Of a stretch of DNA of 64,000 nt, positions 44,463-53,819 are shown piece after piece; within the stretch, counting starts at the first letter, position 1, and each line of letters opens with the position of its first letter. This stretch comes from Microbacterium hydrocarbonoxydans (lineage in GTDB: Bacteria; Actinomycetota; Actinomycetes; Actinomycetales; Microbacteriaceae). The notes under the pieces were generated by a model that saw only the letters and a program-made list of their open reading frames with translations, had not been told where the DNA came from and ran no database searches. Made by a program: the position numbers and the translations under genes. The stretch spans positions 186,001 to 250,000 of the forward strand of contig NZ_JYJB01000010.1 in the NCBI RefSeq assembly GCF_000956475.1. The letters run 5' to 3'.

Positions 44463-45806
44463 ATGACACTCGCTCTCCCGCCCGGATTCCGTTTCTCGGC
44501 CGCCACCTCCGCATTCCAGATCGAAGGATCCCGAGGCGCCGACGGGGGAGGGCGATCGATATGGGACGACTTCCTGGAGCCGCCCGGAGCGATCATCGAC
44601 GGATCGACCGCCGATCCCGCGTGCGACAGCTACCGGCATCCCGAATCGGACGTCGCCCTCGCCGCGGGGCTCGGTCTCGACCGCTACCGCTTCTCGATCC
44701 CGTGGGCGCGCATCCAGCCCGAGGGCCGGGGGCACGCGAATGTCGCAGCTCTCGACCACTACTCTCGGCTCGTCGATCTGCTCCTCGATGCGGCCGTGAC
44801 GCCGTTCCCCACGCTCTACCATTGGGAGATGCCGAGCGCCGTCGAGGCAGACGGCGGCTGGCTGAACCGCGACACCGCGGCCCGATTCTCCGAGTACGCG
44901 GCTCTCGTCGCCGCACGCCTCGGCGACCGGGTCTCGCACTGGTACACGCTGAACGAACCCGCAATGACGACGCTGCAGGGCTACGCGACCGGCGCACTCG
45001 CCCCGGGACGCCAGCTGCTGTTCGGCGCCCTGCCGACCGTGCACCACCAGCTGCTCGCGCACGCCGGGGCAGCGGAGGCGTTGCGGACTGCAGGGGCGGA
45101 ACAGGTCGGCCTCCTGAACAACCACACCTGGGTGCGGCCCCTGCGCGACACCGACGAGGACCGCACAGCAGCTCACGTGTATGACATGATCCACAACAGG
45201 ATCTTCAGCGAACCGCTCCTCGACGGCGTCTATCCGGATATCGAGAGCCTCGGCCTTCCCGCGATGCCGGTGCAGGCTGACGACATGGCCCGCATCCGGG
45301 GATCTATCGACTTCTACGGCATCAACTTCTACAATCCGACGACGGTCACCGCCGCAGAGGCTGCGGGCCCAATCCCGTTCGACATCGTGCCGACGCCCGG
45401 TGCGCCGGTCACCGGGTTCGGGCCCGAGTGGCCGATCGTGCCCGGCGCGCTGCGCGATCTGCTCATCGACCTGAAGCGACGTCATCCCGACCTGCCGCCG
45501 GTCATCATCGGAGAGAACGGCGCGTCCTTCCCCGAGCCGGAGCGGTCCGGGCCAGTGGACGACCAGAACCGCATCGACTACCTCGCGGGGCACCTCGCCG
45601 CGGTGGCCGACGCGATCGACGCAGGTGTCGCCGTCGAGGAGTACACGGTGTGGTCGCTTCTCGACAACTGGGAGTGGGCCGACGGGTACACGCAGCGATT
45701 CGGTCTCGTCCACGTCGACTTCGAGACAGGGGAGCGCACCCCCAAGGCCTCCTACGGCTGGTACCGGAACCTGATCGCGCGCCACCACGGAGAGGACGCC
45801 AGATGA
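44463..45806 (+). CDS. family 1 glycoside hydrolase (beta-glucosidase)
   Basis: A 447-residue GH1 enzyme. It begins PPGFRFSAATSAFQIEGS, with the acid/base glutamate in TLNEP near residue 165 and the nucleophile in IIGENGAS near 352, and ends in a WSLLDNWEWADGYTQRFGL segment. It hydrolyses aryl- or oligo-beta-glucosides in the cytoplasm. ATG 44463 is favoured over 44457 because AAGGAA lies at the right distance. It is translationally coupled (ATGA) to an MFS transporter, suggesting uptake and cleavage of a plant beta-glucoside. The 225 bases before it hold the divergent rpsT and bgl promoters. Confidence 0.93.
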   Translation: MTLALPPGFRFSAATSAFQIEGSRGADGGGRSIWDDFLEPPGAIIDGSTADPACDSYRHPESDVALAAGLGLDRYRFSIPWARIQPEGRGHANVAALDHYSRLVDLLLDAAVTPFPTLYHWEMPSAVEADGGWLNRDTAARFSEYAALVAARLGDRVSHWYTLNEPAMTTLQGYATGALAPGRQLLFGALPTVHHQLLAHAGAAEALRTAGAEQVGLLNNHTWVRPLRDTDEDRTAAHVYDMIHNRIFSEPLLDGVYPDIESLGLPAMPVQADDMARIRGSIDFYGINFYNPTTVTAAEAAGPIPFDIVPTPGAPVTGFGPEWPIVPGALRDLLIDLKRRHPDLPPVIIGENGASFPEPERSGPVDDQNRIDYLAGHLAAVADAIDAGVAVEEYTVWSLLDNWEWADGYTQRFGLVHVDFETGERTPKASYGWYRNLIARHHGEDAR

Positions 45807-47059
45807 ACTCGACGACGAAGGCCGGCGGCGCATGGATGACACTGTTCACGCTCGCGTGGCTCGCGATCTGGACCGTGCAGCTCACCCCTGTGCAGCTTCT
45901 GCTGCCGCTGCAGCTGGACACCCCCGAGGACGACTGGATCCGCGGCGTCGTGTCATCGGGCCTTGTGCTCGGCATCGGAGGACTCGCGGGCATCATCGCG
46001 GGTCCGGTCGCCGGGGCCCTCTCCGACCGTGCACCGGTGGGGCGCCGTCGTCGGCGCCCGTGGGCGCTCGGCGCCGTCTGGCTCACGGCCGCGTGCCTCG
46101 CCGTCACGGGCTACGCCTCGGGGCCCTGGGCGGTCGGTGGGGCATGGGTCGGTGTCTCCATCGGCGTCGCGGTGTCGTCGGCGGCCTTCACCGCGATGAT
46201 CGCCGATCAGCTGCCGCCCACACAGCGCGGCGCCGCATCCGCCGCGGTCGGGTCGAGTCAGGCCGCGGGCATCGTGCTCGGCGTAGGCCTGGTTGTGCTC
46301 CTCGGCCTCGACATCGTCACGGGCTACTGGCTTCTCGCCGGCGTCATCGCCGTGGTCGGCACGGTCGCAGCCCTGTTGCTGCCGGACCCGCCCGCGACCC
46401 AGAGCATGCGACCGGATCACCGCCGCAGCGTGCTTCTCAGCTCGCTGCGCGACCGTGATTTCGCGTGGATGCTGTCGGGCCGACTGGTGGCGAACATCGG
46501 CAACGCGCTCGGCACCGCGTTGTTCCTGTTCTTCCTGCTGCACGGGCTGAACCAGCCGAGCGCCGAGGCGCAGGACAACCTGCTTCTCCTGATCGTCGTC
46601 TACACCGTGTTCGTGGTCTTCGCCTCTGTGCTCACCGGCCTCGTCTCCGATCGCACGGGCGATCGCCGAGGGCTGACCGTGATCGCCGCGTTCGTACAGG
46701 CCGCATCCGGCGTCGTGATCGCCATCGTGCCGACCTTCGAGGCGACCATGATCGCGGCGGCGCTCATGGGGCTCGGCTACGGCGCCTTCTCGACGGTCGG
46801 TCTCGCATTCGCCGCCGATCTGCTGCCCGACGAGCAGGATCACGCGCGCGACCTCGGCATCGTCAATGTGACCGCGGCCCTGGGGCAGCTCATCGGCCCG
46901 ATGCTCGGGGCGGGGCTCGTCGCGCTGGTCGGCGGGTTCTGGCTCGTGTTCATCGCCGCGGCCGTGCTCTCGGTCGTCGGCGGTGTGCTCACCGCGGTGG
47001 CGAAGCCGAAGACGCGCCGGCCTCGATCGTCGCGATCGCGAGCCGAAGCACCGCGTTGA
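45803..47059 (+). CDS. MFS transporter
   Basis: A 418-residue protein with about 12 hydrophobic segments. The loop RAPVGRRRRRPW after helix 2 and SDRTGDRRGL in the second half are the duplicated MFS signature loops. The ATG overlaps the beta-glucosidase stop, so glucoside or sugar import is the likely role. The last 71 bases, encoding a basic tail (KPKTRRPRSSRSRAEAP), overlap the convergent hydrolase gene. Confidence 0.88.
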   Translation: MNSTTKAGGAWMTLFTLAWLAIWTVQLTPVQLLLPLQLDTPEDDWIRGVVSSGLVLGIGGLAGIIAGPVAGALSDRAPVGRRRRRPWALGAVWLTAACLAVTGYASGPWAVGGAWVGVSIGVAVSSAAFTAMIADQLPPTQRGAASAAVGSSQAAGIVLGVGLVVLLGLDIVTGYWLLAGVIAVVGTVAALLLPDPPATQSMRPDHRRSVLLSSLRDRDFAWMLSGRLVANIGNALGTALFLFFLLHGLNQPSAEAQDNLLLLIVVYTVFVVFASVLTGLVSDRTGDRRGLTVIAAFVQAASGVVIAIVPTFEATMIAAALMGLGYGAFSTVGLAFAADLLPDEQDHARDLGIVNVTAALGQLIGPMLGAGLVALVGGFWLVFIAAAVLSVVGGVLTAVAKPKTRRPRSSRSRAEAPR

Positions 47060-47732
47060 AGACGCGCGGTCGCATGTTCGTGATCAGGTGGGTGGTCCGC
47101 GGCACGAGGATGAGCTCGGCCTGCGGAGCGAGTCGCCGGAACAGCGATTCGTTCACGCGCAGCTGATCGAACTGGCCGTTGACGAACCACAGCGGGATCG
47201 CGATGCGTGCCAGAGCAGTGGCGATGTCGACGCCGGCGAGACTGCGCAGCGCGCGATCCTGCATGTGCAGCGCGTAGCCGCCCGCGGCGTAGTCGCCGCG
47301 GGTGTCGGGCGGGATCGTCGCGGTCAGGATGCGATCGGTGAGCCACATGCCGCGGTCCGGCAGCGAGTTCACCGCTCCGGCGATGGCGCGGTACGCCGCG
47401 AGGGCGGCGCCGCGGGGGAGGGCAGTGCAGGATGCTGCGATCAGCCCCGCGACCGGCGGCCGCTGTTCGCCGCCCGTGTACGCGAGCGTCAGCAGCCCGC
47501 CCATCGAGTGCCCGACGAGGAGGACGGGGCCGTTCTCAGAGGCCGCCCGCACCGCAACGTCGATCGTGTGCAGAGCCTCATGGAGAGTGAAGTCCTCGTC
47601 CATGCGCGCGCCGTGCCCCGGAAGGTCGATCGCGGTCGCCGGGACGTCGATCGATTCCAGATACGCCAGCTGCGAGCGCCACATCGTGGCGGACGTGCGG
47701 ATGCCGTGCACGAGGACGATCTGAACGGTCAC
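46989..47732 (-). CDS. alpha/beta hydrolase
   Basis: A 247-residue hydrolase. The oxyanion region is LVHGIRTSATMW, the nucleophile elbow GHSMGG near residue 95, an aspartate lies in NGQFDQLRV, and the histidine in RTTHLITNMRP. The substrate is unknown. Its 3' end overlaps the MFS transporter gene by 71 bases on the other strand. Confidence 0.87.
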   Translation of the reverse strand: MTVQIVLVHGIRTSATMWRSQLAYLESIDVPATAIDLPGHGARMDEDFTLHEALHTIDVAVRAASENGPVLLVGHSMGGLLTLAYTGGEQRPPVAGLIAASCTALPRGAALAAYRAIAGAVNSLPDRGMWLTDRILTATIPPDTRGDYAAGGYALHMQDRALRSLAGVDIATALARIAIPLWFVNGQFDQLRVNESLFRRLAPQAELILVPRTTHLITNMRPRVFNAVLRLAIATIEAGASSASPPR

Positions 47733-47760
47733 GCACTCAGCCTAGAACGCCGCGCAGACG

Positions 47761-47801
47761 AAGAGGCGGGGCCGGTGGATGACCCACCGACCCCGCCTCT
47801 T
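47761..47801. terminator. strong hairpin terminator after the peptide-binding protein gene
   Basis: Outer stem AAGAGGCGGGG (47761-47771) / CCCCGCCTCTT (47791-47801) and inner stem CGGTGG / CCACCG. It lies between the ends of the lipoprotein gene and the start of the hydrolase gene. Confidence 0.8.
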
Positions 47802-47815
47802 TCTACTCGGAAGAG

Positions 47816-49534
47816 TTACTTCTCCCAGCCGAGGTCCTCGACCGGCGTGACGCCGAAGAGGTCCAGGCCCACGTAGGGCTCCGGCGTGAGGTTGGCGAGA
47901 CCCTTCTGGGCGACGTAGACCGACGGGCCGTTGTAGAGCGGGATGACGCCCCACGTCTGCTCGATGATCTTCGGCTCGAGCTTCATCGCAGCCTCGGTCC
48001 AGCTCTCAGCATCCTTCTGCGACTCGACCTCGTCGGCGATCATCTTGTCGATGTCGGCCGTGCCGGTGCCGGACAGGTTCAGACCGCTGTCGGAGCAGTA
48101 GATCTGGCACATCCAGGCCGGTCCGAACGGGTCGGAGTCGGTGAAGCGGAGACCGAAGATGTCCCAGTTCTTCGACGTGAAGTCGTCGGAGAAGTCGGCC
48201 GATGCGCGGACCTCGATCTGGAGGTCGATGCCGAGCTCCTTCTCCTGAGCCTGCAGCGACTTCGCGAGAGCCTCCTGGACGGGGCTGTTGCTGAAGATCG
48301 GGTAGACGACCGAGAACTTCACGCCGTCCTTCTCGCGGATGCCGTCTTCGCCTTCCTTCCAGCCTGCCTCGTCGAGGAGCTTCTTGGCGGCGTCGACGTC
48401 GTTCTTCAGACCGGCCTCGCCGAATGCGTCGATCCAGCCATCCTGGAACGAGTACATGTTCAGCGAGCCGGCGGCCTTCTCCTCGTAGCCGAGGCCCTTC
48501 CACGCGATCTGCTTCTGCTGATCGATGTTGATGCCCATGAAGAAGGCCTTGCGGACGTTGACGTCCTCGAACTGCGGCTTGTCGGCGTCGACCATCAGAA
48601 CCGTCTTGGCGGTCTGCTGGGCGCGACGCACGACGGCGCCGTCGACATCCTCGACCTGCTTCAGGCGCTCTTCGCTGCCGGCCTCGACCTGGTCGATCTC
48701 ACCGTTCTTGAACGCGTTGATCGCAGCGTCGTCCTCGAGGGCGGTGAAGGTCACCTTGTCGAGCATGGGGGCGTTGCCCCACCACTCGGGGTTCGGCTTG
48801 AACGAGACGAAGCCGGCGTTGGCGTCGAACTCGTCGACGGTGTACGGGCCTGCGCCCCACTCCGCGTTGAGGTTGCCGATGTACGCGTTGTTGAACGTCT
48901 CGACGTCAGCGTGCTTCGGGTTCAGGACGCCACCCGTGAGGAAGGCCATGGACGGCCAGGCGTAGATTCCGTCGAAGGTGACGACGGCGGTCTTGGCGGT
49001 GTCGCCCTGCTCGACGGACTTGATCTGCTTGTAGCCGTCGGTCGCGTTGGGGTTGAAGCCCTCGTCGTACGAGCGGTTCGCCTTCCACGTCGCGTCGATG
49101 GCGGTCCAGTCCATGTCGGTGCCGTCGTTGAAGTGCGCCTTGTCGGTGAACGTGAAGGTGACGGTCGTGTTGCCGTCCTTCTCGCCGATCTCGTATGCGT
49201 CGAGGTAGGCGTCGTTCTTGTAGACCTCGCCCTCCGGCTTCACCAGGAGGATCTGCGGCATGTAGTAGTACCACAGGCGCGCGGTGTCGGCGCTGGCGTC
49301 GCTGTTGAACGCGTTCAGCTGCTCCGGAACCTCGTTGATCTCGAAGTTGACCTCGCCGCCCTCCTTGAGGTTCTCGCGAGGCTGCGGGTTGTAGTCGGCA
49401 GCCTTGGTCTCGACGGTCTCGCCGCCACCGTTGCCATTCCCGCCACCGGTGTTTCCGGAACTCGCGCAGCCCGCGAGGGCGAGTGCGAGGACGCCGCTGA
49501 TCGCGATCGCCCCCAACAGCTTCTTGTGCTTCAT
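47816..49534 (-). CDS. peptide ABC transporter substrate-binding lipoprotein (family 5)
   Basis: A 572-residue extracellular solute-binding protein of the Dpp/Opp family. The signal peptide ends in the lipobox ALAGC (cysteine 23), followed by a Gly/Asn-rich linker. Family features include FTFTDKAHFNDGTDMDWTAI and the C-terminal WGVIPLYNGPSVYVAQKG. It captures oligopeptides or similar ligands for the permeases encoded upstream. AAAGGAGC is a good ribosome-binding site. The gene is separated from the ATPase gene by a hairpin, so it may also have its own promoter, allowing high expression of the binding protein. Confidence 0.92.
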   Translation of the reverse strand: MKHKKLLGAIAISGVLALALAGCASSGNTGGGNGNGGGETVETKAADYNPQPRENLKEGGEVNFEINEVPEQLNAFNSDASADTARLWYYYMPQILLVKPEGEVYKNDAYLDAYEIGEKDGNTTVTFTFTDKAHFNDGTDMDWTAIDATWKANRSYDEGFNPNATDGYKQIKSVEQGDTAKTAVVTFDGIYAWPSMAFLTGGVLNPKHADVETFNNAYIGNLNAEWGAGPYTVDEFDANAGFVSFKPNPEWWGNAPMLDKVTFTALEDDAAINAFKNGEIDQVEAGSEERLKQVEDVDGAVVRRAQQTAKTVLMVDADKPQFEDVNVRKAFFMGINIDQQKQIAWKGLGYEEKAAGSLNMYSFQDGWIDAFGEAGLKNDVDAAKKLLDEAGWKEGEDGIREKDGVKFSVVYPIFSNSPVQEALAKSLQAQEKELGIDLQIEVRASADFSDDFTSKNWDIFGLRFTDSDPFGPAWMCQIYCSDSGLNLSGTGTADIDKMIADEVESQKDAESWTEAAMKLEPKIIEQTWGVIPLYNGPSVYVAQKGLANLTPEPYVGLDLFGVTPVEDLGWEK

Positions 49535-49680
49535 GGTGCTCCTTTCGCCTTTCGGCGTTTCATAAAGGGAAGACTAGTTCTCGATGTCGGGGTGCCACAG
49601 CGTCGCGCAGTGAATACTGCCTAACTGTTATCGGACGGTGACCAGAGCGTCATCCGCTCGTCATCCGGCTTCCCCGGATA

Positions 49681-49725
49681 CCGCCATGACCGCCCCCAGC
49701 GCGGTGCGTGGGGCGGTCATGGCGG
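49681..49725. terminator. 16-bp hairpin between the ABC ATPase and binding-protein genes
   Basis: Perfect stem CCGCCATGACCGCCCC (49681-49696) / 49710-49725 with a 13-base loop, just after the stop of the ATPase gene. It would stop or attenuate transcription coming from the permease genes. Confidence 0.75.
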
Positions 49726-49731
49726 ACGCCG

Positions 49732-51663
49732 TCAGGCCGCGGTGACGGGGCGCGTCGTCTGCGTCTCGGGGTCGAACACGACCCGCTCGCGCGATCGCTC
49801 GATGTCCGGATCCGGCACCGGGATCGCCGAGAGCAGCGCCTTGGTGTACGGATGCTGCGGATTGTCGAAGACGTCGTCGACATCGCCATGCTCGACGAAG
49901 TCGCCGAGGTACATCACGGCCACGCGGTCGGCGATGTGGCGGACGACCGACAGGTCGTGCGCGACGAACAGGTACGACAGTCCCAGCTTCACCTTCAGCT
50001 CGTCCAGGAGATTGATGACGCCCGCCTGGATCGACACGTCGAGTGCCGAGACCGGCTCGTCCAGCACGACGATCTTCGGGTTCGTCGACAGCGCGCGGGC
50101 GATGCCGATGCGCTGACGCTGTCCACCCGAGAACGCCTGCGGGAAGCGGTCGCTGTGAGCCGGGTTGAGGCCCACGAGGTCCATGAGCTCGTCGACCCTG
50201 GCGTGGATCTCGTCCCTCGGCATGCCGATCGCCGACATGGGCTCCGCGATGATGTCGGCGACCGTCATGCGGGGGTCGAGCGCGCCCATCGGGTCCTGGA
50301 AGACGATCTGGATGTCGCGGCGCAGCTGACGCTCGATCTTGCGGCTGTGCAGCGCGTTGACGCTGGTGCCCGCGATGACGATGTCACCGTCCTTCTGCTT
50401 GACCATGTCCATGATCTGCAGCAGCGTGGTGGTCTTCCCTGATCCGGACTCGCCGACGATCGCCATCGTCTCGCCCTCGCGGACGTCGAAGCTGATGCCC
50501 TTGATGGCCTGCACCTCGCCGACCTTGCGCTTGAGGAACGCGCCCTTGAGAAGCGGGAAGGTCTTGGTGAGGTTCTTCACCTCGAGGGTCACCGGGCGCT
50601 CTTCACGAGGCGTCCGGGTCAGGGCGCTCTCGGGCACCTCGCGGACGGGGTAGATCGGCAGACCGCCCAGCTGGCCGTCGTCGTCGATCTCCTCGGCGCG
50701 GATGCACGCCGCCAGATGAGGCTCGCCGGTGCCGGTCGAGACCGGCAGGAGCTCGGGCTCGTGCGCGCGGCACGCGTCCTTCACGATCGGGCAGCGGTCG
50801 GCGAACGGGCACGCGTCGGGCAGGTTGATCAGCAGGGGCGGGTTGCCCTTGATCGGGGTGAGCGGCTCCTTCTCGGCCTTGTCGACCCGGGGGATGGCCC
50901 CGAGCAGGCCGATCGAGTACGGCATCCGCGTGCGGTGGAAGAGCTCGCGCGCGGGTGCGTGCTCGACGGGCTTGCCCGCGTACATGACCATGACGTCGTC
51001 CGCCGTGCGGGCGACCACGCCCATGTCGTGCGTGATCATGATCACGGCGGCGCCGGTCTCGTCCTGGGCCTTCTCGATCAGGTCGAGGATCTGCGCCTGG
51101 ATCGTGACGTCGAGGGCGGTCGTCGGCTCGTCGCAGATGATGAGCTTCGGATTGTTCGCCATCGCGATCGCGATCACGACGCGCTGTCGCATGCCACCGG
51201 AGAACTCGTGCGGGAACGACTTCATGCGCCGTTCGGGCTCGGTGATGCCGACGAGCTTGAGCAGCTCGACCGAGCGATCCCACGCATCCTTCTTGGAGAG
51301 GTTGCGGTGCACCGTGAGCGCTTCGATCAGCTGGTCCCCGATCGTGAAGACCGGGGTGAGCGAGGTCAGCGGATCCTGGAAGACCATCGACATGCCGTTG
51401 CCGCGGATCATCGACAGCTGCTTGTCGCTCTTTCCGAGAAGCTCCTGGCCGTCGTAGACGATCGACCCGGTGACCCGGGCGTTCTCGTCGAGCAGGCCCA
51501 TGATGGCGAGCGAGGTGACGGACTTGCCGGAGCCCGACTCGCCGACGATGCCGAGGGTCTTGCCGGCCTCGAGGTCGAAGGAGACGCCTCGGACGGCGTC
51601 GACGCGGCCGGCTTCTGACGCGAAGCTGACCTTGAGATCACGGACGGAGAGTACGGTGCTCAT
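49732..51663 (-). CDS. fused double ATPase of a peptide ABC transporter (DppD-DppF type)
   Basis: A 643-residue protein with two nucleotide-binding domains in one chain. The first (about 1-330) has GESGSGKS, FSGGMRQR and the oligopeptide C-terminal extension with cysteines (CPFADRCPIVKDAC). The second (about 350-643) has GESGSGKT, FSGGQRQR and VVLDEPVSALD. It powers the two permeases encoded just upstream, and its start overlaps the second permease gene by 4 bases. Fusion of the two ATPases is common in actinobacteria. Confidence 0.94.
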   Translation of the reverse strand: MSTVLSVRDLKVSFASEAGRVDAVRGVSFDLEAGKTLGIVGESGSGKSVTSLAIMGLLDENARVTGSIVYDGQELLGKSDKQLSMIRGNGMSMVFQDPLTSLTPVFTIGDQLIEALTVHRNLSKKDAWDRSVELLKLVGITEPERRMKSFPHEFSGGMRQRVVIAIAMANNPKLIICDEPTTALDVTIQAQILDLIEKAQDETGAAVIMITHDMGVVARTADDVMVMYAGKPVEHAPARELFHRTRMPYSIGLLGAIPRVDKAEKEPLTPIKGNPPLLINLPDACPFADRCPIVKDACRAHEPELLPVSTGTGEPHLAACIRAEEIDDDGQLGGLPIYPVREVPESALTRTPREERPVTLEVKNLTKTFPLLKGAFLKRKVGEVQAIKGISFDVREGETMAIVGESGSGKTTTLLQIMDMVKQKDGDIVIAGTSVNALHSRKIERQLRRDIQIVFQDPMGALDPRMTVADIIAEPMSAIGMPRDEIHARVDELMDLVGLNPAHSDRFPQAFSGGQRQRIGIARALSTNPKIVVLDEPVSALDVSIQAGVINLLDELKVKLGLSYLFVAHDLSVVRHIADRVAVMYLGDFVEHGDVDDVFDNPQHPYTKALLSAIPVPDPDIERSRERVVFDPETQTTRPVTAA

Positions 51664-52592
51664 GCGCGGCCTCCCGCTGCGGATGTGGGATCGAGGGCGT
51701 CACGCAGGCCGTCGGCGATGAGCGCCATCGACACCGTGAGCATGACGAGGGCGGCTGCCGGGAAGTAGAACAGCCAGGGAGCGGTCACGAGCGAGCCCGA
51801 GCCGGACCCGATCAGCGCGCCGAGCGACACGTCGGGGATCTTGACGCCGAACCCGAGGAACGACAGGCCGGTCTCGGTGACGACGGCGTTGACCACGCCG
51901 AGCGTGAAGTTGATGACCAGGAGCGAGCCGATGTTCGGCAGCAGGTGCCGCAGCACGATCCGCATTCCGCTGACGCCCATGTAGCGGGCGGCGCTGACGT
52001 ACTCGCGCTCACGCAGCGAGAGCGCCATGGTCCAGATCACGCGGGCGGGGAAGTACCAGCCGATCACGAAGATCATGATCAGCGAGATGACCCGCCAGTC
52101 GCCGCCCGCCTTGTTCGAGATCATCGCGAGGATGAGGAAGCTCGGGATCACCATCATGAAGTGGATGATCAGCAGGGCGATCCGCTCGGTCCATCCGCCG
52201 AAGTAGGCGGCAGCCGTGCCGACCAGCGCCGACACGATGGTGGTGCCGACCGACACGGTCACGGCGATCATGAGCGAGCGCTGGAGTCCGACCGCAACCT
52301 GGGCGAACAGGTCGTTGCCGGCGCTGTTCGTTCCGAACCAGTGCTCGGCCGAGGGACCGACATTGAGGTTCAGGAAGTCGAGGGCCGTGTGGTCGTAACG
52401 GGCGATCAGAGGCCCGATGATCGCGAACAGCACGAGAAGGACGAAGATGCCCATGCCGGCCATCGCGCCCTTGTTCCGGGCGAATCGACGGGAGTACAGG
52501 GTCCACTTCGACAGCCGCTTGGTCGCGACCTTGGGCGTGACGGCTGGCGCGTCCGACGGGTGGACAGTGGGGTCGATCATGTCGGTGGTCAT
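51660..52592 (-). CDS. peptide ABC transporter permease (DppC type)
   Basis: A 310-residue inner-membrane protein with one N-terminal helix after a soluble segment and five further helices. The NSAGNDLFAQVAVGLQRSL segment and the EAA-type loop YVSAARYMGVSGMRIVLRHL are typical of DppC/OppC. It pairs with the other permease to form the channel. It lies 1 base after the dppB-type gene and overlaps the ATPase gene. Confidence 0.93.
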   Translation of the reverse strand: MTTDMIDPTVHPSDAPAVTPKVATKRLSKWTLYSRRFARNKGAMAGMGIFVLLVLFAIIGPLIARYDHTALDFLNLNVGPSAEHWFGTNSAGNDLFAQVAVGLQRSLMIAVTVSVGTTIVSALVGTAAAYFGGWTERIALLIIHFMMVIPSFLILAMISNKAGGDWRVISLIMIFVIGWYFPARVIWTMALSLREREYVSAARYMGVSGMRIVLRHLLPNIGSLLVINFTLGVVNAVVTETGLSFLGFGVKIPDVSLGALIGSGSGSLVTAPWLFYFPAAALVMLTVSMALIADGLRDALDPTSAAGGRA

Positions 52593-52593
52593 G

Positions 52594-53577
52594 TCAGCTC
52601 ACTCTCACGCGCGGGTCGAGCACGACGACGGCGATGTCGGCGAGAACCGCACCGATCGCCGTGAGCACGGCGCCGAACGCCGCGATCGCGACCGTGCCGT
52701 GGATGTCGTTCTTCGTGATGGTCTCGATGAAGTACTTGCCCATGCCGTTCCAGGCGAAGATCGTCTCGGTGAGGACGGCGCCGGTGAAGACGGCGGGGAT
52801 CGTGAACGCGACCTGGGTCGCGACGGGGATCAGCGAGGTGCGCAGCGCGTGCTTGCGGATCGCCTCCTGCTTGGTGAGGCCCTTCGCACGAGCGGTGCGG
52901 ACGTAGTCGGCGCTGATGTTGTCGAGCAGCAGGGACCGCTGCAGGAAGTGGATGCCGGCGTAGCCGATGAGCACGAGGGCGATCGTCGGCAGCGTGAGAT
53001 GCTGCAACACGTCTATCAGCACAGGGAAGAAGCCCTCGACGTCTCGGCTGGCGTTGCCGGTGACGAAGAAGATGCGCACGCCGGTGGCGTTGTTGAGTCC
53101 GATGGCGAGCAGCACGATGCCGAAGGCGGCGACCACGATCGGGATGTTCATGGTGATGATGCTCGTGGCCTGGCCGATGCGGTCGGCGAGCTTGTACTGG
53201 CGCGACGCCGTGTACACGCCGAGCGCGATGCCGAGCACGGTCGTGAGGATCGTCGCACCGAGGACGAGCTCGGCGCTGACCCACATGCGGTAGGCGATCT
53301 GCTCGTTCACGGAGCCGCCGGTCGGGCTGACGCCCCAGTCCCAGTGCAGCACGATGTTCGTGAGCCAGGTCCACCACCGCTCGATGAGCGGGACCGTGTC
53401 GCTGAGGTTGCGCGGCTTGAGGGTGTTGACGATCTGCTCTTCGGTCAGCGGCGGGCGTCGACCCACGTAGTTGCTGCGCGGATCGAGGAAATTCCACGCC
53501 AGGAAGTACGTGAGATTCGTCGCGACCACGATCATGAGCAGCCAGCCGAGAGCTCGGCGCGCGAGATACTTGATCAA
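52594..53577 (-). CDS. peptide ABC transporter permease (DppB type)
   Basis: A protein of about 327 residues with six helices. It begins LIKYLARRALGWLLM and has the EAA loop YVRTARAKGLTKQEAIRKHA. TTG 53577 is my start because the typical DppB N-terminus begins there. An in-frame ATG at 53628 would add 17 non-conserved residues. First gene of the leftward operon permease-permease-ATPase-binding protein. The 242 bases between it and lepA must hold both divergent promoters. Confidence 0.9.
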   Translation of the reverse strand: MIKYLARRALGWLLMIVVATNLTYFLAWNFLDPRSNYVGRRPPLTEEQIVNTLKPRNLSDTVPLIERWWTWLTNIVLHWDWGVSPTGGSVNEQIAYRMWVSAELVLGATILTTVLGIALGVYTASRQYKLADRIGQATSIITMNIPIVVAAFGIVLLAIGLNNATGVRIFFVTGNASRDVEGFFPVLIDVLQHLTLPTIALVLIGYAGIHFLQRSLLLDNISADYVRTARAKGLTKQEAIRKHALRTSLIPVATQVAFTIPAVFTGAVLTETIFAWNGMGKYFIETITKNDIHGTVAIAAFGAVLTAIGAVLADIAVVVLDPRVRVS

Positions 53578-53804
53578 GGGTGTGATTCTTTCTCTTCTAC
53601 AGACGCTCGCCAGGATCTGCCGACGCAACGCTGAGCCGGGTAGTCATTCAATCACCAACGGCCGTTCTGCGCGACATGACGCCAACACGCTGTCTGTGAC
53701 GGAGTCCTATCGCCCGCGGGATTCGGTGTCATGCACTGCACCCGGGCAACTTCGCGAGACTATCACCGGTTTCGGGCGGAGTGAGCATTGCTCTGCCCTC
53801 ACCG

Positions 53805-53810
53805 TAGAAT
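53805..53810 (+). promoter_or_regulatory. -10 box of lepA
   Basis: TAGAAT 9 bases before ATG 53820; any leader would be only a few bases long. Confidence 0.6.
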
Positions 53811-53819
53811 CGAGGGGAC

